Under the pieces are notes generated by a model. It did not search any database. It worked only from the letters and a program-made list of their open reading frames with translations, and was not told the origin of the DNA. The position numbers were made by a program, and so were the translations under genes. Below are positions 34,459 to 46,462 of a stretch of DNA of 64,000 bases, piece after piece. How positions within the stretch are numbered: the first letter of the stretch is position 1; each line of letters opens with the position of its first letter. This DNA comes from Gentiana macrophylla. Its lineage: Eukaryota; Streptophyta; Magnoliopsida; Gentianales; Gentianaceae. The stretch covers positions 1 to 64,000 of the forward strand of contig JAOBSW010000201.1 of assembly GCA_026214975.1 (NCBI GenBank), in the 5' to 3' direction.

Positions 34459-35904
34459 TCACGACCCGATCTCGACCTTGATCGTAATTTTTCTTTTATA
34501 CTCTCGGTGCCCTTTGGGCTCATTGCACTGAGACCTATCGACCACTTCATTTAGCTTGCCCTCTTGAATAGAGGCGTCGATGTCTCTTTTCAAGTCATCA
34601 CAATCTTCCGTTGTATGACCTATATCAGTGTGATACTCATAATACTTTTTTGGATTTCTCTTTTCTCGGGGCCTTTTCAGTGGTCTTGGTGTCTTCGCTA
34701 TGCCCTTCGAGAGCATAATGGACAACACTTCCCCCCGAGACCGATTGAGGGGGATGAAATCCTTATCATGTAGGTCTCCTTTCTTTCCTAACCGGTCCGA
34801 GACGGGTGCCGTGATACGATCCTAGACTGTCGACTTGCTTTCGGTGCTCTGTCCTTTGGACTGATTCTTTTTTGGACCTCGAGTGTCCTTCTTTGAATCC
34901 ATCCAGTCGGATTGGGTGTGCTACACGACCGCCTCTTCCCCATAAAATGAATCTATGCACCACATTAACACACTCATCCATGGTGCGAGGGACATCTCGC
35001 TCAACTTTATATATAACCTTGTAGTATGCAAATTTCTCTCACAAACAGCGTGATCGTAAGTCGATCATCCACATCCTTGACTTGCATGGCCTCAAGATTA
35101 AATCTCTTGAGATAATTTATCACGGTTTCATCTTTTGTTGCTTCATATTCATAATGCGTAGCGCTTAAATGGAACTTTTATTTACTATAAACGCATCTCA
35201 AAACTTGCGAGCCAACATAGCAAAACTCGATATTGAACCCGGTTGTAGCTTGGTGAACCACTCCCTGGCTCGACCGACGAGCAATGTCTCAAGGCTCGAC
35301 ACCGCATTGCATCACGTGTGCGCCGTCCAACCTCATCTCGAGATGATACCTATGTAGATGGTCTTCTGGATCGGTGGTGCCATCATAGAGTTCTATCTTT
35401 GGTATTTTAAACCCCTTGGGTTTCGGAAAATCTCGATTTCTTTTGTGAAGGCCGATTCCAACCACAGTGAGACCGAATTTTTGCCAAAAATAACGTCCAG
35501 CTCCTGTCTAACGCTATCCTCGTCACACCTTTGATGCTTCTGCTGGGTTTAACGTCTCTTTTTCTCCACAGAGCTGGACGACCCGCTGATTTCTTCCCTA
35601 GGGGCTTGCTTGGCGTTTTCTGCGGCGTCTTTCTTGCCGCTATTTTCACAGCCTTGAGCCATAAAAGCCTCCGCTATGATTCTGGACAGGAGTTCATGAT
35701 CAGCCGCTGCCAATTGATCTACGATAGCCTGATGTTTTGGAGCAAGGGCTTGTTTCTCCTTTGGGGGATCTTTATGGATAGGATCCAGCAACGCATCCCT
35801 TGTCTCTTGTGCATCCATATCCACTTGCTCGTTGATCTCGCGAACCCTTTTGGTCGAGTGGTTTTGGAATTATCTTTCTTGGCGTTCTTGTCCTTGTGAG
35901 GCAT
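34459..35904 (-). pseudogene. Tat element gag
   Basis: Minus strand. The likely start is MPHKDKNAKK at 35904. A segment at 35549-35824 follows, then the gag core LYDGTTDPEDHLHRYHLEMR (about 35330-35400). The C-terminal YYEYHTDIGHTTEDCDDLKRD (34570-34640) is the characteristic zinc-knuckle-like region of Tat gags. Several frameshifts and stops separate these pieces. Gag forms the particle. Confidence 0.82.
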
Positions 35905-35933
35905 CGTGATCTTGGTGTATTCAACAAGAGAAT

Positions 35934-35951
35934 ACCCTCCTTCTAGCACCA
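35934..35951 (-). other. Candidate primer-binding site of the Tat element
   Basis: Minus strand TGGTGCTAGAAGGAGGG begins 1 bp after the 5' LTR. It has the expected TGG start, but I cannot assign the tRNA. Confidence 0.55.
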
Positions 35952-35952
35952 A

Positions 35953-36451
35953 TGACGATGACAAATTATGTCACCTAATTAATCCGGGCCTGAATGAATC
36001 TAATGAGGAATACTCAAAACCCTAATGCCTTAAGAATGTGTTCAGTAGATTTTAAGATTTCTTGCCGAGTTCAAGAGCTTGTCTTAGATTGCCTACGTAT
36101 CCCTGTAGACTTGTCCAGAATCAAGCTCACGTATCCTTTATAATGATAATGCATGCCCTAACCCTAATCATAGGTCGATCTAAGCTATTGTCATATTTAA
36201 CCTTAATGGGTCTTGCCTTGCCCTTGCCCAAGTTATCATGCCGATAATGGGCCTTCAGAATGGTGCGGACTCGCCCTCTAAGCCGACCTAACCGAACTCA
36301 CGGTGGTCAAGCCGGGACCATCGCCCTACACCGCCAGAGTCGATCGTCGAGCTCCCGAGTCGGGCACCGACATGCATGCCTTGACACTTGTTCATATTAT
36401 GGGACCAATTGTTAGACGACACGCGTGAAGGGATTAAACTATGTATCGTCA
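35953..36451 (-). repeat. 5' LTR of the Tat element
   Basis: 499 bp, minus strand start TGACGATACATAG, end GTCATCGTCA. Matches the split 3' LTR with scattered changes and small indels. TACCA follows at 36452-36456. Confidence 0.93.
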
Positions 36452-36456
36452 TACCA

Positions 36457-37348
36457 CTAAAGACGTTATAACACCATTATGTTACAATGTAAAGTATATA
36501 TATATGCATTCCATAAATTTAATTAGTATTATGGTTGTATTACAAATGGACATTTAAACATGTAAACAACAAGAAGCAAGTGGATTATTATATATATATA
36601 TATATGCCTAGTTAGTATTAGCAGAGACATATGAAACTCCCAAATAATAAATCACAAAATATAAATTAAATAAAGAAAAGAGAGACACACAACACAATAA
36701 CGTTGACTTGGGACTGTTAATATTATGCCTAAATTTTGTTGTTTTTTTAAACTAATAACATGTAATTTGATTAAGGGATACCAATAAACAAACAAGACAA
36801 CTAGCCTTTTTCAAAATAAAACAAACATATAACAAACGGATAAAAAGTTGAAGAAAAAACTCACATAAAATTTAAAACTTTCATGGTTTGTAACAACTTG
36901 ACTTGTTCAATAACTAAGCAAAAACAAAATTTGGCAATATTATATTTCAAATTGGCTAATGATGATAAAACATTAACCATTTAATTTAATTAGTTGGAAT
37001 TTTTCTATTACTTGAAATATATAATTTTTACGAATTCTCCTATCTGAAACTCGTGTAACGGAGAGATTCAACGGAAATTCAAAAAGACCGACTTTAGATT
37101 AGTTGGGTTAGTAGTCTTAATATTGTGTGCATTTGAAATACTCGAGTTAGAGTGAGACTCTCTGAGCAACGTATAACGAACGGTCTCCAGATTAATCGGG
37201 TCAGTGATCCGTATTTTGAGTCTTGCATTAAATAAAATGTGAAATACAATAGATAATGCAATAATCACAACCATTCATTGACAATAAATGACACGATAAA
37301 TTTTTACATTTTTTATTATAACGAGTCTATACCATTATAAATGAGTTA
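36457..37348. other. AT-rich non-coding stretch
   Basis: I see no gene. A short (AT)n repeat lies at 36586-36604. Confidence 0.5.
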
Positions 37349-37350
37349 TA

Positions 37351-37626
37351 CTACCTCCGGTCTAAAATATAAGTCATCCTAGGAGTTTTCACACAGATTA
37401 AGGAATTGGTTGAATGTCATTAATTTGAAGGTTAATGTCTAAAATACCCCTTGACTATCATTAATGCAATAGTTGTTAAGTAATGAAAAGTTGTTGAATT
37501 CATAATAAATTAAGGTTAAGATAGAGAAAGAGCAATAAATGTTGCATTGGTAATGTAGAATGACTTATATTATGGGACAAGTAGAAAAGTGTAGGATGAC
37601 TTATATTTTTTTTGAATAGGAGGTAG
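37351..37626. mobile_element. Stowaway-like MITE, complete
   Basis: A 276-bp element with terminal inverted repeats (CTACCTCCGGTCTAAAATA at the left; CTACCTCCTATTCAAAAAA as the reverse complement of the right), each continued by ATAAGTCATCCT-type sequence. TA flanks both ends (37349-37350, 37627-37628). It is non-coding and related to the partial copy at 18978. Confidence 0.82.
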
Positions 37627-37628
37627 TA

Positions 37629-39090
37629 TATAATAATTTTTTTGAGTGATAGCCATAGATAATAGTTTGTGTATAAAATTAAATTGTGTCACGTATATAT
37701 ATATATATATATATATATGGGTAAAACATCTAGTGATTTTATGGTGGTTCTGGATCAAGTAATAATGGACCACCACAAATCCCTAAAATTCTATTGATTT
37801 GGTACAGGGGGCCGGCTCTATAGTGAGGCCGAGAGACCGCATGGTCTTAAGTCAACCCAGATTTTAGGGCCTAACTGCATACATGTTTCGCTAAAAAAAA
37901 AAAAAAAATCGTGTAGATTCAATCGATCCAACCTAATATAATATGTTAATATTTTTTTGATAAAGACCCAATTTTTTTTTACTCCAATTGATAAAGGTCC
38001 CCAATAAAAATTTACTTGGCCAAAAAAAGATAAACAAACAAGTTTTATTAATTTTTGTTTGGAAAACTATAGAAATTAAAAAGAATATATTATTTGTTGG
38101 AAAAAATGTAGACTTAGTGATTTGTGATGCAGGTTAGAAACTCCAAGCACGTTAATACGTTGTCTTTTAAAAGATGTTTCATTCCGCACGATTTGTCACT
38201 AAGGATAAAACTAAAATCTCTCTCAGGATACAATGAAGGTGTTTGATTCAAACAGTGACTTGTTTGAATCAATCCCAATGACACTCAAAGTTTTTATGAT
38301 GATGCTGTCAAACTATGAATTTTCGCCTGCATACTTGTGCCTTTTATAGGCTGCAAGTACCCATAAATGAATGGAGGTACTCCTTGCACGAAAGGGTAGG
38401 GTTGTCACTGTTCACCGGATGAAATCATGCAACCCTTACACGAAAAGGTAAGTACATATCAATTCGAAAATGCATGTATCTGAAAATCCGAAAATGCATA
38501 TCCCTTCATGCAACCCCGTTTCGTTGCGATAACATTAATTAGTACGGTAACTCGTATGCAAACGATTATAAAATATTTACTTTATGAAAAAATTTCTTAC
38601 TTTATTTTATATTATTATATATCTATATAAAAAAAGCACACAAAGAAAAATAAAAAGTATTTTTGTGTATATGTACGAATTTGGTTTTTGTTTCTAAATA
38701 TGCTAGGAAAAAACTACTTTGTAGGCATGTTTTGAGGCTATCAATAAATTGAATTTTGTATTTACGGATGTTAAAAACGCGATAAGTATGTTTTAAAAAA
38801 AAACTTCAACTAAAAGACTAATTCGGAGACTTGCCATGCTCAATTAATACCAGGGGGCGGCCCGATTTGGTACACAACTAGAATTTGATGCAGGACTATA
38901 ATAAAATTTTCAACGATAGATATAGGTAGTAGTGCTCGTTGGCTACATACCAACATTTTAATGTTATTCTTGATTCGTATTTTACGATAATTAAAATTCC
39001 ATTCGACATGTAATTCTAGGTATAGTGACAATTTTTACAGTACACATATGTTTAGTAAAACAAAGTATGTTTTATTTAAGTTTCTTTTGA
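37629..39090. other. AT-rich non-coding stretch with repeat fragments
   Basis: I see no gene. It contains an (AT)n repeat (37696-37718), a CAGGGGGCCGGCTCT sequence at 37806 like the end of some hAT elements, and a similar CAGGGGGCGGCCCG at 38851 in the same orientation. The stretch from about 38095 (TGTTGGAAAAAATG) resembles a copia LTR start, but I could not find its end. Confidence 0.4.
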
Positions 39091-39091
39091 A

Positions 39092-40264
39092 ACAATGTTT
39101 TATTTATTTATTAATTTTTTCAAAACCAAGAGCAATATATTAAGGATTCACGTCTCGCCAAACATGTCACAAGTACATCATTGGAGGAGTGATCCCTACA
39201 CGAGACAACACCCATTGAAGAAGAACTCTATCTAGAAAGTAAATGAGCCGGAGCATTCCCCGAGCGCCGGAAAAAACTAAAATGAAGATAAGCAAAAACA
39301 GAGCAAAAGGCCAGACAATCTTGGCGCAAACTCCCTAAGGGAGAAAGGTCCTTCTCTGATATCGCAACTTCGCACACAGTCGATTATCACCTTCCACGAT
39401 CAAGCGCATCACCTCTTCTCTCGCCCTTCCACCAAAGCCATGAGTATTGCACGCATATCTAGGAGGACCACCTCAATGCTTGGGTCCAAATGAAAGGAGT
39501 ATGCCGCCAGAACTATCCCCTGGAGGTCCCTGAAGATCAACCCAACGCCCGATGCTGAGTTTACAGTGGATGCATCAACATTGCATTTCACCACCCCTCC
39601 TGTGGAACCACCCAAGTCACCGGGAGTGCTTGACCTTGAGGGCTGTGTGAAGCGATCCCCACGCAACTCTGTGCACTCACGAGATGCCATATGTGAAGCA
39701 GTCCGAATTCTAGAGATGTAAACCGGATGGTAGTCAAATACCGCAAAACAACGCACTTTCCAGATCTTCCAAGTTACCCAGATAAATTCCATCACCTCTT
39801 GTTGAGCCCAGTCTTGCTGCACCTGAGAGATCAAGTCCCGGAAATCAGTAGCCGCCACCGCTTGTACAAAATTGTGATAAGGCGTCAGTTCCCAGACCCT
39901 AGCCACCATCACTCACTGGAAAAACACGTGCCAAGACAACTCATCCGGCAAGTCACTAGCTAAACACCTATTGTCCCCCATACCTCGTTTCACCAGATTG
40001 CGCCCAATAGGGAGACATAATTCAAACATGCCATAGAAAGTGCTCAATACGAGGCTAAATCTGCAAACCCCAACAACGACGCCAAAGTCCATCAGCCCCT
40101 GTAGAGGACGAAGGTCCCCCCGAATTCTGACCCATCTTATAAAGGTGAACCGCCAGGTGATATCCTGATCTGACCGTATAAATGCCCATCTTTTCATAAT
40201 GCCAGACCCGTCTGTCACCGTGTTGTCCCTGTGCTATCGAGGCCCCAAAATCGCATCACACTCC
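39092..40264 (-). pseudogene. LINE ORF2, 3' part: zf-RVT region and RNase H-like domain
   Basis: Minus strand. From 40264 it encodes a degraded segment like the zf-RVT region that follows plant LINE reverse transcriptases. A 167-codon frame (39409-39912) then contains VVKCNVDASTVNSASGVGLI, IFRDLQGIVLAAYSF and LDMRAILMAL, the RVT_3-type RNase H at the C-terminus of many plant LINEs. In element order the sequence ends in an A-rich tail (minus strand GAAAAAATTAATAAATAAAT, 39095-39120). It joins with 49363-49720 to make one LINE interrupted by element B. Confidence 0.8.
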
Positions 40265-41692
40265 TGTTCGCGTGTAAGTCACTAACGTCGATATTTCTAG
40301 CAAGAATAATAGGTACATCGTAGTATAGTAAATGCGAGTCAAGCTCGATCCCACCGAGACAATGCAACTATAAGTATAAACGATTCTAACTTAATTAAGA
40401 AGCAACATAGAAGCGGTCATTGACCAACAATAACATAAAAGAAAACAAACATAGTATTTCTCTCCCTCTTCTCACCGATCTACTAACTTGGATTAGTTAA
40501 TCGTTATGTTTACTTCCCCACATAATTTAATTAATCGTGAGCTTCAGTTTTAATTATCATTATCAGCTACGGGTGCAACTCCTACTCCTATCTACTCTGA
40601 CAATGGTAGTAGACAATCTATACGCAAGCTACCCTCCTTAATTGGTCCGTAATAGCCCATACGCATAAAGAACTAGAATTGCCGATATCGAGCGCTAACT
40701 CATACCGCTAACCCGCCTAGACAGCTGTCGACATTGATCAGTACGTTCTTAGGGTCCATTCTAGACTGTATCCAAACTTGGCACTTCACTATTCGTATTT
40801 CATGCCGCCACGATTATGATGTGATTGGCATGATCTAACCTCATCGTTAATTAAACATGTCGATCAACGTAGCTGTAGTGAATCCCAGTTTTAGGTTTTC
40901 TAAATAATGCCTCGGTAAACCGGTATAGACCGCCGGGTTACCGAGGGCGGATTTTCTTATTCCTAGATCTACATTGCTCAATTACGATTATTCTAAGTAA
41001 ATTATGGGGTCTTTAAGCATGCAGATTAACTAAAACACATAAATACGAACAGATCTACCATATTGAAGACAAAAAGGAACGTTCAAAGCTTCATACCTTC
41101 AACAATGGTGATCTAGCTCGATCTACTCAAGCTAGAGATGATGGAAGAAGAGAGAAAACCGAAAATAACTCCTTCAAAGCTTGAATAACTTTATTTCATC
41201 AAAATATGTAATGTATATAATGTAATATATAAAACTTGTTGAAGAACTCTGTTAATGCGGCCTTATATAGATACAGTGACCGACTTAAGACTCTCTAAAA
41301 CCCTAACCGACCTAGATAATGCAGCAGAATCAATTTCGTGTCAAACAAGTCCTCGGTTTACCGGCCCTAGCCTCCGGTAAACCGGGCCGACTTTTCTCCT
41401 TTTACTTCAGCAGGCTTCTTCTTGGACTTTAATCACTTGGCCCAATGTACTTCTTTCAGTCCAGATCCATTCTCCAATGCTCCAGATCCAGTACATCCTA
41501 TAAAATATGCAAAATGAGACAAAACAAGCATCAAATTTTCGGAAAATAGCATTGATGCATCATTACGATCCTAGAAACATGCACATAGCATTTAACATAC
41601 ATTTCATATAATAACGAGCCTATCTATCCTCTCTTGATCTGAATTCAGAGTGAATAAAGGTTTAATTATTGGTACCATTTAGAGCGTCATCA
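40265..41692 (-). repeat. 3' LTR of element B
   Basis: 1428 bp. On the minus strand it starts TGATGACGCTC and ends CTTACACGCGAACA, against GCGATCA in the 5' LTR. It contains palindromes of the CCGGTAAACCGG type (40911-40945, 41352-41388). Confidence 0.95.
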
Positions 41693-41708
41693 ACTACCCC
41701 TCACTTAG
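41693..41708 (-). other. Polypurine tract of element B
   Basis: Minus strand CTAAGTGAGGGGTAGT directly before the LTR start TGATGACGC. Preceded by GCTCGGGACGATC, a hairpin-like box shared with A, C and D. Confidence 0.85.
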
Positions 41709-42912
41709 CTTTTGATCGTCCCGAGCAAAAAGGTGAAAAGAAAACAACACTCTGATCAATATACAAGTTAATTAAAAGCAACTATGCCTCACAAATTCAA
41801 GATCAAGATCATGCCACTCATATGCATCAGTAACGCATTAAACACTATTCATGTCATGAGCCAATGTGTGTGTGCAATAACTTTCACAACTGCTTAGTAA
41901 TGCAGACTATCTCACATTACGTCAACCCGTAGTCAAACTAACCAGTCTCGAACATGTTATTTATCAATTAATTGAGCTGGCAAGGCGGATCGAGAACCGA
42001 GTATATATTACTCTTAGGCTCGCGTTTATCGGTCTATGCAAAAGTCGTGCATCTTACGCTCATTCGACTCAAATATTGCCAAAGAGAATATAGATGTATA
42101 TATTTCAATGCACTTCTCTTTCTTGGCAGGTGAACTCTCATTGATTTAACTATCCTCACGGCCCCGCTCATGATAATCTACCGAATCCGAAATTCCATTG
42201 CCTTCATAAGCGTTGGTGAAACATGACTCGTGATAAAGCCAGGGTCAACTCTGGTCAAAGCAATATGCTATCGACTACACACCAAGGGAAGTGAGTTATA
42301 CATGCTTAAAATGGTGGCTCATAATAGAATATGCGCTTAATACGCCACTACTTCAGAAGTGGCATTCACTCTTACTCGTAGAAAGTAAAACAAAGATGAA
42401 GTCAATTAACTTGAAAAGATCAGAGATATCATAATTTTTTCAAAATTCTGTCGAAAGGAATCAAATTCTAAGTGGTGAATCGTGCATCAAAGAGAATCAA
42501 GATAATCACGCAATTCACGGAATATAGTGCTAAAAAGCTAAGTGACATTCCTCTACCCCCCACTTAATTGAAACATTGTCCCTAATGTGTAAGATGAAAA
42601 ATAAAAATGAAAGGAACTTAGCTTCGGGTAAGGGTGGAACCAAAGAAGAATCGGATCTCCGTACAAAGCATCGGTCTCATGTAAGTAATCCTTGAAGAAT
42701 CTGCGTTAAGTATCTCAAACAAAACAAAAAGAACAGCGGTGACAAGAAACTGTATAATAAAATGGCGGCGGTAAAAGAGAAAAGAATTAACTCTAAAACA
42801 AATTAAGCCGACAAAATCATTATATTATAAAATTTCACTACATCAACTATATAGGAAATAAAAATAAAAATAAAAACAAGAAAATGGAAAACAACAATAA
42901 AAAGAAATAAAA
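41709..42912 (-). other. 3' untranslated region of element B
   Basis: Non-coding. It includes an internal polypurine-like box (minus strand GGGACAATGTTTCAATTAAG then TGGGGGGTAG, 42551-42584), about 0.86 kb before the true tract. Confidence 0.6.
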
Positions 42913-45520
42913 ACTAGTCATCATCGGAATATCCCTCCCAGTCATCTCTAGGCTCAAAACCGGGAGGTGGACCAGAACTTGAGGCAGCTGCGGGTGAAGA
43001 AGAGGCTCGATGATGTGGGGCAGTCCTAGGTGGTGGGGTCGAGGAAGGTATGCCAAATTAATCTATAATTCTTTCCATTTTGCGGTGCAAACTCGCAATC
43101 TCTCGCGAGTCCTCCTCAAGCATAACTCTCTGAGTCCGGGGTGCTCCGAGGACCGGAGTACGCTCCCTCTCAGCTCTTCCAACCCGTCTTGGAACTCTTT
43201 GAACCAACTGCGAATTGATCATCGGCTCAGGGTCTTCCCAATCATCACTAACGAGAATCTTGACCTCGTCCTCCAATGCAAACATGTCAATTATCGGCCC
43301 TTATGGCAACAACTCGCGCTCAGATGCGGCAGCAAGCTTGTGGATACGGCTATGCATCAGTATCTCGATGTTGACCGGAGATCCCTGCTCTAGATAAAAC
43401 ATCATCTCCACCATCATGGTGGTGACAGAGACCGTGTGCTTGGTCGGTAGAAGGCGGGCACAAACAAATCTATTGACCATCTTCCGGTCCCAGGATAACT
43501 CATTTTCTAGGAGTGGGGGCTCTAGCAGGATTGCGCTTCCATTGCTGTCTCGGATTTTATCTAATGAAAAACAAACAAGTAATAAAATAATCCGGTTTAC
43601 CCCAAGTGCAGGGATCGTAGTATAGTAGTTACAACCGAAGTCGAATCACAAGGAATCGAGGTTGGTCTAGTTCTTAATTTCTCTAAAGTTGTCACGAAAG
43701 ATAAAACAAAACAGAACTAAAGAAAAACGAAAACAATAAACTGGACAGAGGATCTAGAATCCAAAGCCAGGAAAGATAGTTACGAGCCAAACTAATGAAA
43801 ATAACTCTATTCTAAAAAGATAATAAAATTACAAAGATGATAACAAATAAATTGAAAACGAACAAGCAATGATCCACCGATCTCACAACCCTCAACTGCC
43901 TCTCTAGATTGTTTAGTGAAGATTTAATGAAGATTGTGGTTCACCTATCAAAAGTATGAATTTCTAATCTCTTAGATAATTCGCCTATTAATCTCTCATC
44001 TCTCGATCTTAAAGATTAACGCTTTCATAACAAAGGTGTAAGATTTCTCAATCTAGCAACCTAGAAATTAACCTAACAACTCTCGTTATTTTTAGGTTAA
44101 AAATCTAATCTTTACTACGGTGATCTAAGTCTAACAATGATTCTCATCAAACGTTAAACATCAAATCGCAACCATCTCTCTATTTAAATTGCATAACAAT
44201 ATAAACATAATAAAGAAACAAACTTTATTTAAAACTCACAAAACATCCAAAGATTGGAATCAAGTTGCTCGATCGGCTTCACAAAGCTCGTTCAAATCGC
44301 CTAGCCTCTACTCATCGTTGGTATATAAATAAAAAGTCGATAAAACTATGTTTATGGCAGCAAAAGGAAACAGCAAAGTCGCCCCCAAGGGGCCTAGGGC
44401 GGCCAGGGGTGGAATTATATCTTTTAGGGTTCAGAAAACGCGTCTATAAATAGGTTTTTAATGTCGGTTTAGCTGAGGCGGCGGCTGGACGCCCGTCCAA
44501 GGGGTTGAACGCCCGTCCATCTTGCTTGAAATCTTTGAGTCGGGCCGAGCTTGATCAGACGCCCATCCTATGCAAATTTGGACGCTCGTTCAACAAAAAT
44601 CTGTCTTCCCTGAATAAAATTTCTTTAGTGGACGCCCATCCTCTTCCTCAGACGCCCGTCCTGATGGACGGAGTGTCGAACGCACGTCTAGATTGCTTGA
44701 TATCTTTATTCCAAGTTCCACTTGCATCTTCCTCCTTTCCATTTAAACTCCGGTTGGAAATCTTTTTAGCTTCCTCCATAACATGCAAGCGCATCTACAA
44801 GATGATAGAAATGTGCAAAATGTAATACCGTATAGATAACTAGAAAATCACTAATAAAACCACGTAATAAGCTCGAGTTTGCACTTAAATCATTTCTATA
44901 CGCATTCTTCCAATATTTCACTTAAACACTTACTTTTCTATAAAAAGTAATAAAACACAAAGGAAATTGCTACGAAATAAAGTCGTATAAACCGTAAAAA
45001 TCACCGTTAACAACTGCACCCCAAAAAACTCGCCTATCATTTCCATCCTCTCTAGATCTTCAATGTTGCTCGAGAATGTGTACTCATCCAGGCCCACAGG
45101 TGGACGTCTAACCCCAAAGCGAGCATTGATCCGCTCAATCGAAAAATCAACTTTAACCCTCGGACCATAGCAAATGTAACTCCGGTTTATGCGAAACCTA
45201 GGCATAAAATTCCTTTACCACCGTGGCGTTGAACCGAGTCGGTGAATCCGCCTTATCCAAAATATCTTGCTCTTGTGAAGCTCGGGGCAAGATCGAGCCG
45301 CAATCGCCCAATTCTACCCCTCGTTCTCAGCAGCGGCCTTGCGCTCCAAGGCCCTCGGAACGACTCGTAGACAACCAAAGAATGGAATCGCCAACCTCAT
45401 CTATCAAAGGTTAGAACCTCCCTCCAGATGACGATCGATAACCACCGGGACGAACAAATTGAACGGCTACGCTTTGGACCCATCCTGGATGATAATACAA
45501 CCAGATCATCAAGCCGATTC
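42913..45520 (-). pseudogene. Transposase_32-type ORF of element B, split by a solo LTR
   Basis: Minus strand. The part before the insertion (45013-45280) has FNATVVKEFYA, then YGPRVKVDFSIERINARFGV in the next frame, matching the plant Transposase_32 domain (PF20167: VxxFY and VxFSxxxIN motifs). After the insertion (43545 downward) it continues LSWDRKMVNRFVCARLLPTK and VEMMFYLEQGSPVNIEIL, then a long polar segment. It ends in a Pro/Ser-rich tail DDWEGYSDDD with a stop at 42913-42915. Its function is unknown. One stop (near 43300) and a frameshift are present besides the LTR. Confidence 0.72.
43546..45012 (-). repeat. Solo LTR inside the Transposase_32-type ORF of element B
   Basis: On the minus strand it starts TGTTAACGGTGATTTTTACGG and ends AATCCGAGACA, 1467 bp. 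The flanks are ACTGC on the right and ATTGC on the left, a target duplication with one change. The interrupted protein homology resumes across it. It shares AAGTGCAAA...GTGGTTT-type sequence with the LTRs of elements C and D, so it belongs to the same broad Athila-like group. It carries many GGACGCCCGTCC-type units (44483-44700). Confidence 0.82.
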
Positions 45521-46462
45521 TCAAAATCGACTCGGTGAACCGGAAAATAGGTCCAATTTACCGGCCTAATTTTTTCTGAATTTCTTTCGGGACAAAGTGC
45601 CTCGATGATAAAAGATGAAGAGAATGTGGCACCTCACTAGCACAAAGAAAGACTAGACAACAACAGGTGAAGAAAATAGGTGTTTTGGTTGGTTTAAATA
45701 GAAAAAAGGTTTGATTTTGGTGGAGGTTTGGTGGTGATAGTGGTGGTGATGGTTGCCGATTTTTATGAAGGAAGAAGAAATGGAAGAATTGTGGTGATTT
45801 GAGGAGAAGATGGTAGATGGAATGAATAGAATAGTGATGAAAGGGTGGTTTAAATAGGAAGAAATGAGTGGAGGTGGAAGGATATAGTGGGTTAGTGGGT
45901 AGAGAAGTTATTAGGGTGAGGGATTTGAGGAGGTGATTGATGAGATTAAGGTGGAGTTATGGTGGAGTGTGGGAAAAGATGAAAAATTTGAAAAGAGGGA
46001 AAAGTGGGACGGTTTCTCACGACTAGTAATGCCTAGTGTAATGTGTGTCCTCCACGTGGCTCTAAAAATTCAGTTTTTAACCTCGACGCTCAAAAATCTA
46101 AAAATCCACCTCGGTAAAACCGGGGTAACCTAGGGGTTTACCGGGGTACTTTTTCCAGATTTTCTCATCTCGCCTTCACTGTACACTATGCTCAACCTCT
46201 CGCTTCAATTCTATCCTCGAATTGACTAGTCTCTTACTCTTCAATTGTTATTTCTGACTCAAAACCTAACCTACTTCACTAGAATCCGCAATGAGTGAAA
46301 AAAACTTTTCCACAACCATTCGGTTTCAAGTCTAAGGGTGCGGTAGGATGAAAAAAATCTCGTCCCTTCATCTAGCTATTTTTATTCATTCCTAATCTAC
46401 CTAAGGGTTTAAAGAAAATAGTTCTGAGTTTATAGTCGCCAGCTCGACTTTCAGATTTACGA
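45521..46462 (-). promoter_or_regulatory. Spacer with promoter-like features upstream of the second ORF of element B
   Basis: Non-coding on the minus strand. Two TATA-like boxes CTATTTAAACC (near 45700-45712 and 45848-45860) are followed by CT- and C-rich leader-like sequence before the Transposase_32 ORF. The related element A has a CT-rich stretch in the equivalent place. This suggests an internal promoter for the second ORF, but only by appearance. Confidence 0.35.

Larger units (their letters stand above)
19504..36451 (-). mobile_element. Tat-lineage (Retand-like) Ty3/gypsy retrotransposon with a nested insertion
   Basis: LTRs at 35953-36451 (5') and 26666-27154 plus 19504-19520 (3', split by element A) are flanked by the perfect duplication TACCA (19499-19503 and 36452-36456). 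The LTR ends form an inverted repeat (TGACGAT...ATCGTCA). On the minus strand the order is gag, protease, RT, RNase H, a second RNase H, integrase; then a plus-strand (antisense) ORF lies before the 3' LTR. A second RNase H and an antisense ORF between pol and the 3' LTR are established features of the Tat lineage. Without the insertion the element is about 9.8 kb. All genes are broken. Confidence 0.92.

Noticed and set aside
37806..38870. hAT transposon bounded by CAGGGGGCCGG and CAGGGGGCGGC
   Set aside because: The two sequences are in the same orientation, not inverted, and no duplication or transposase is seen.
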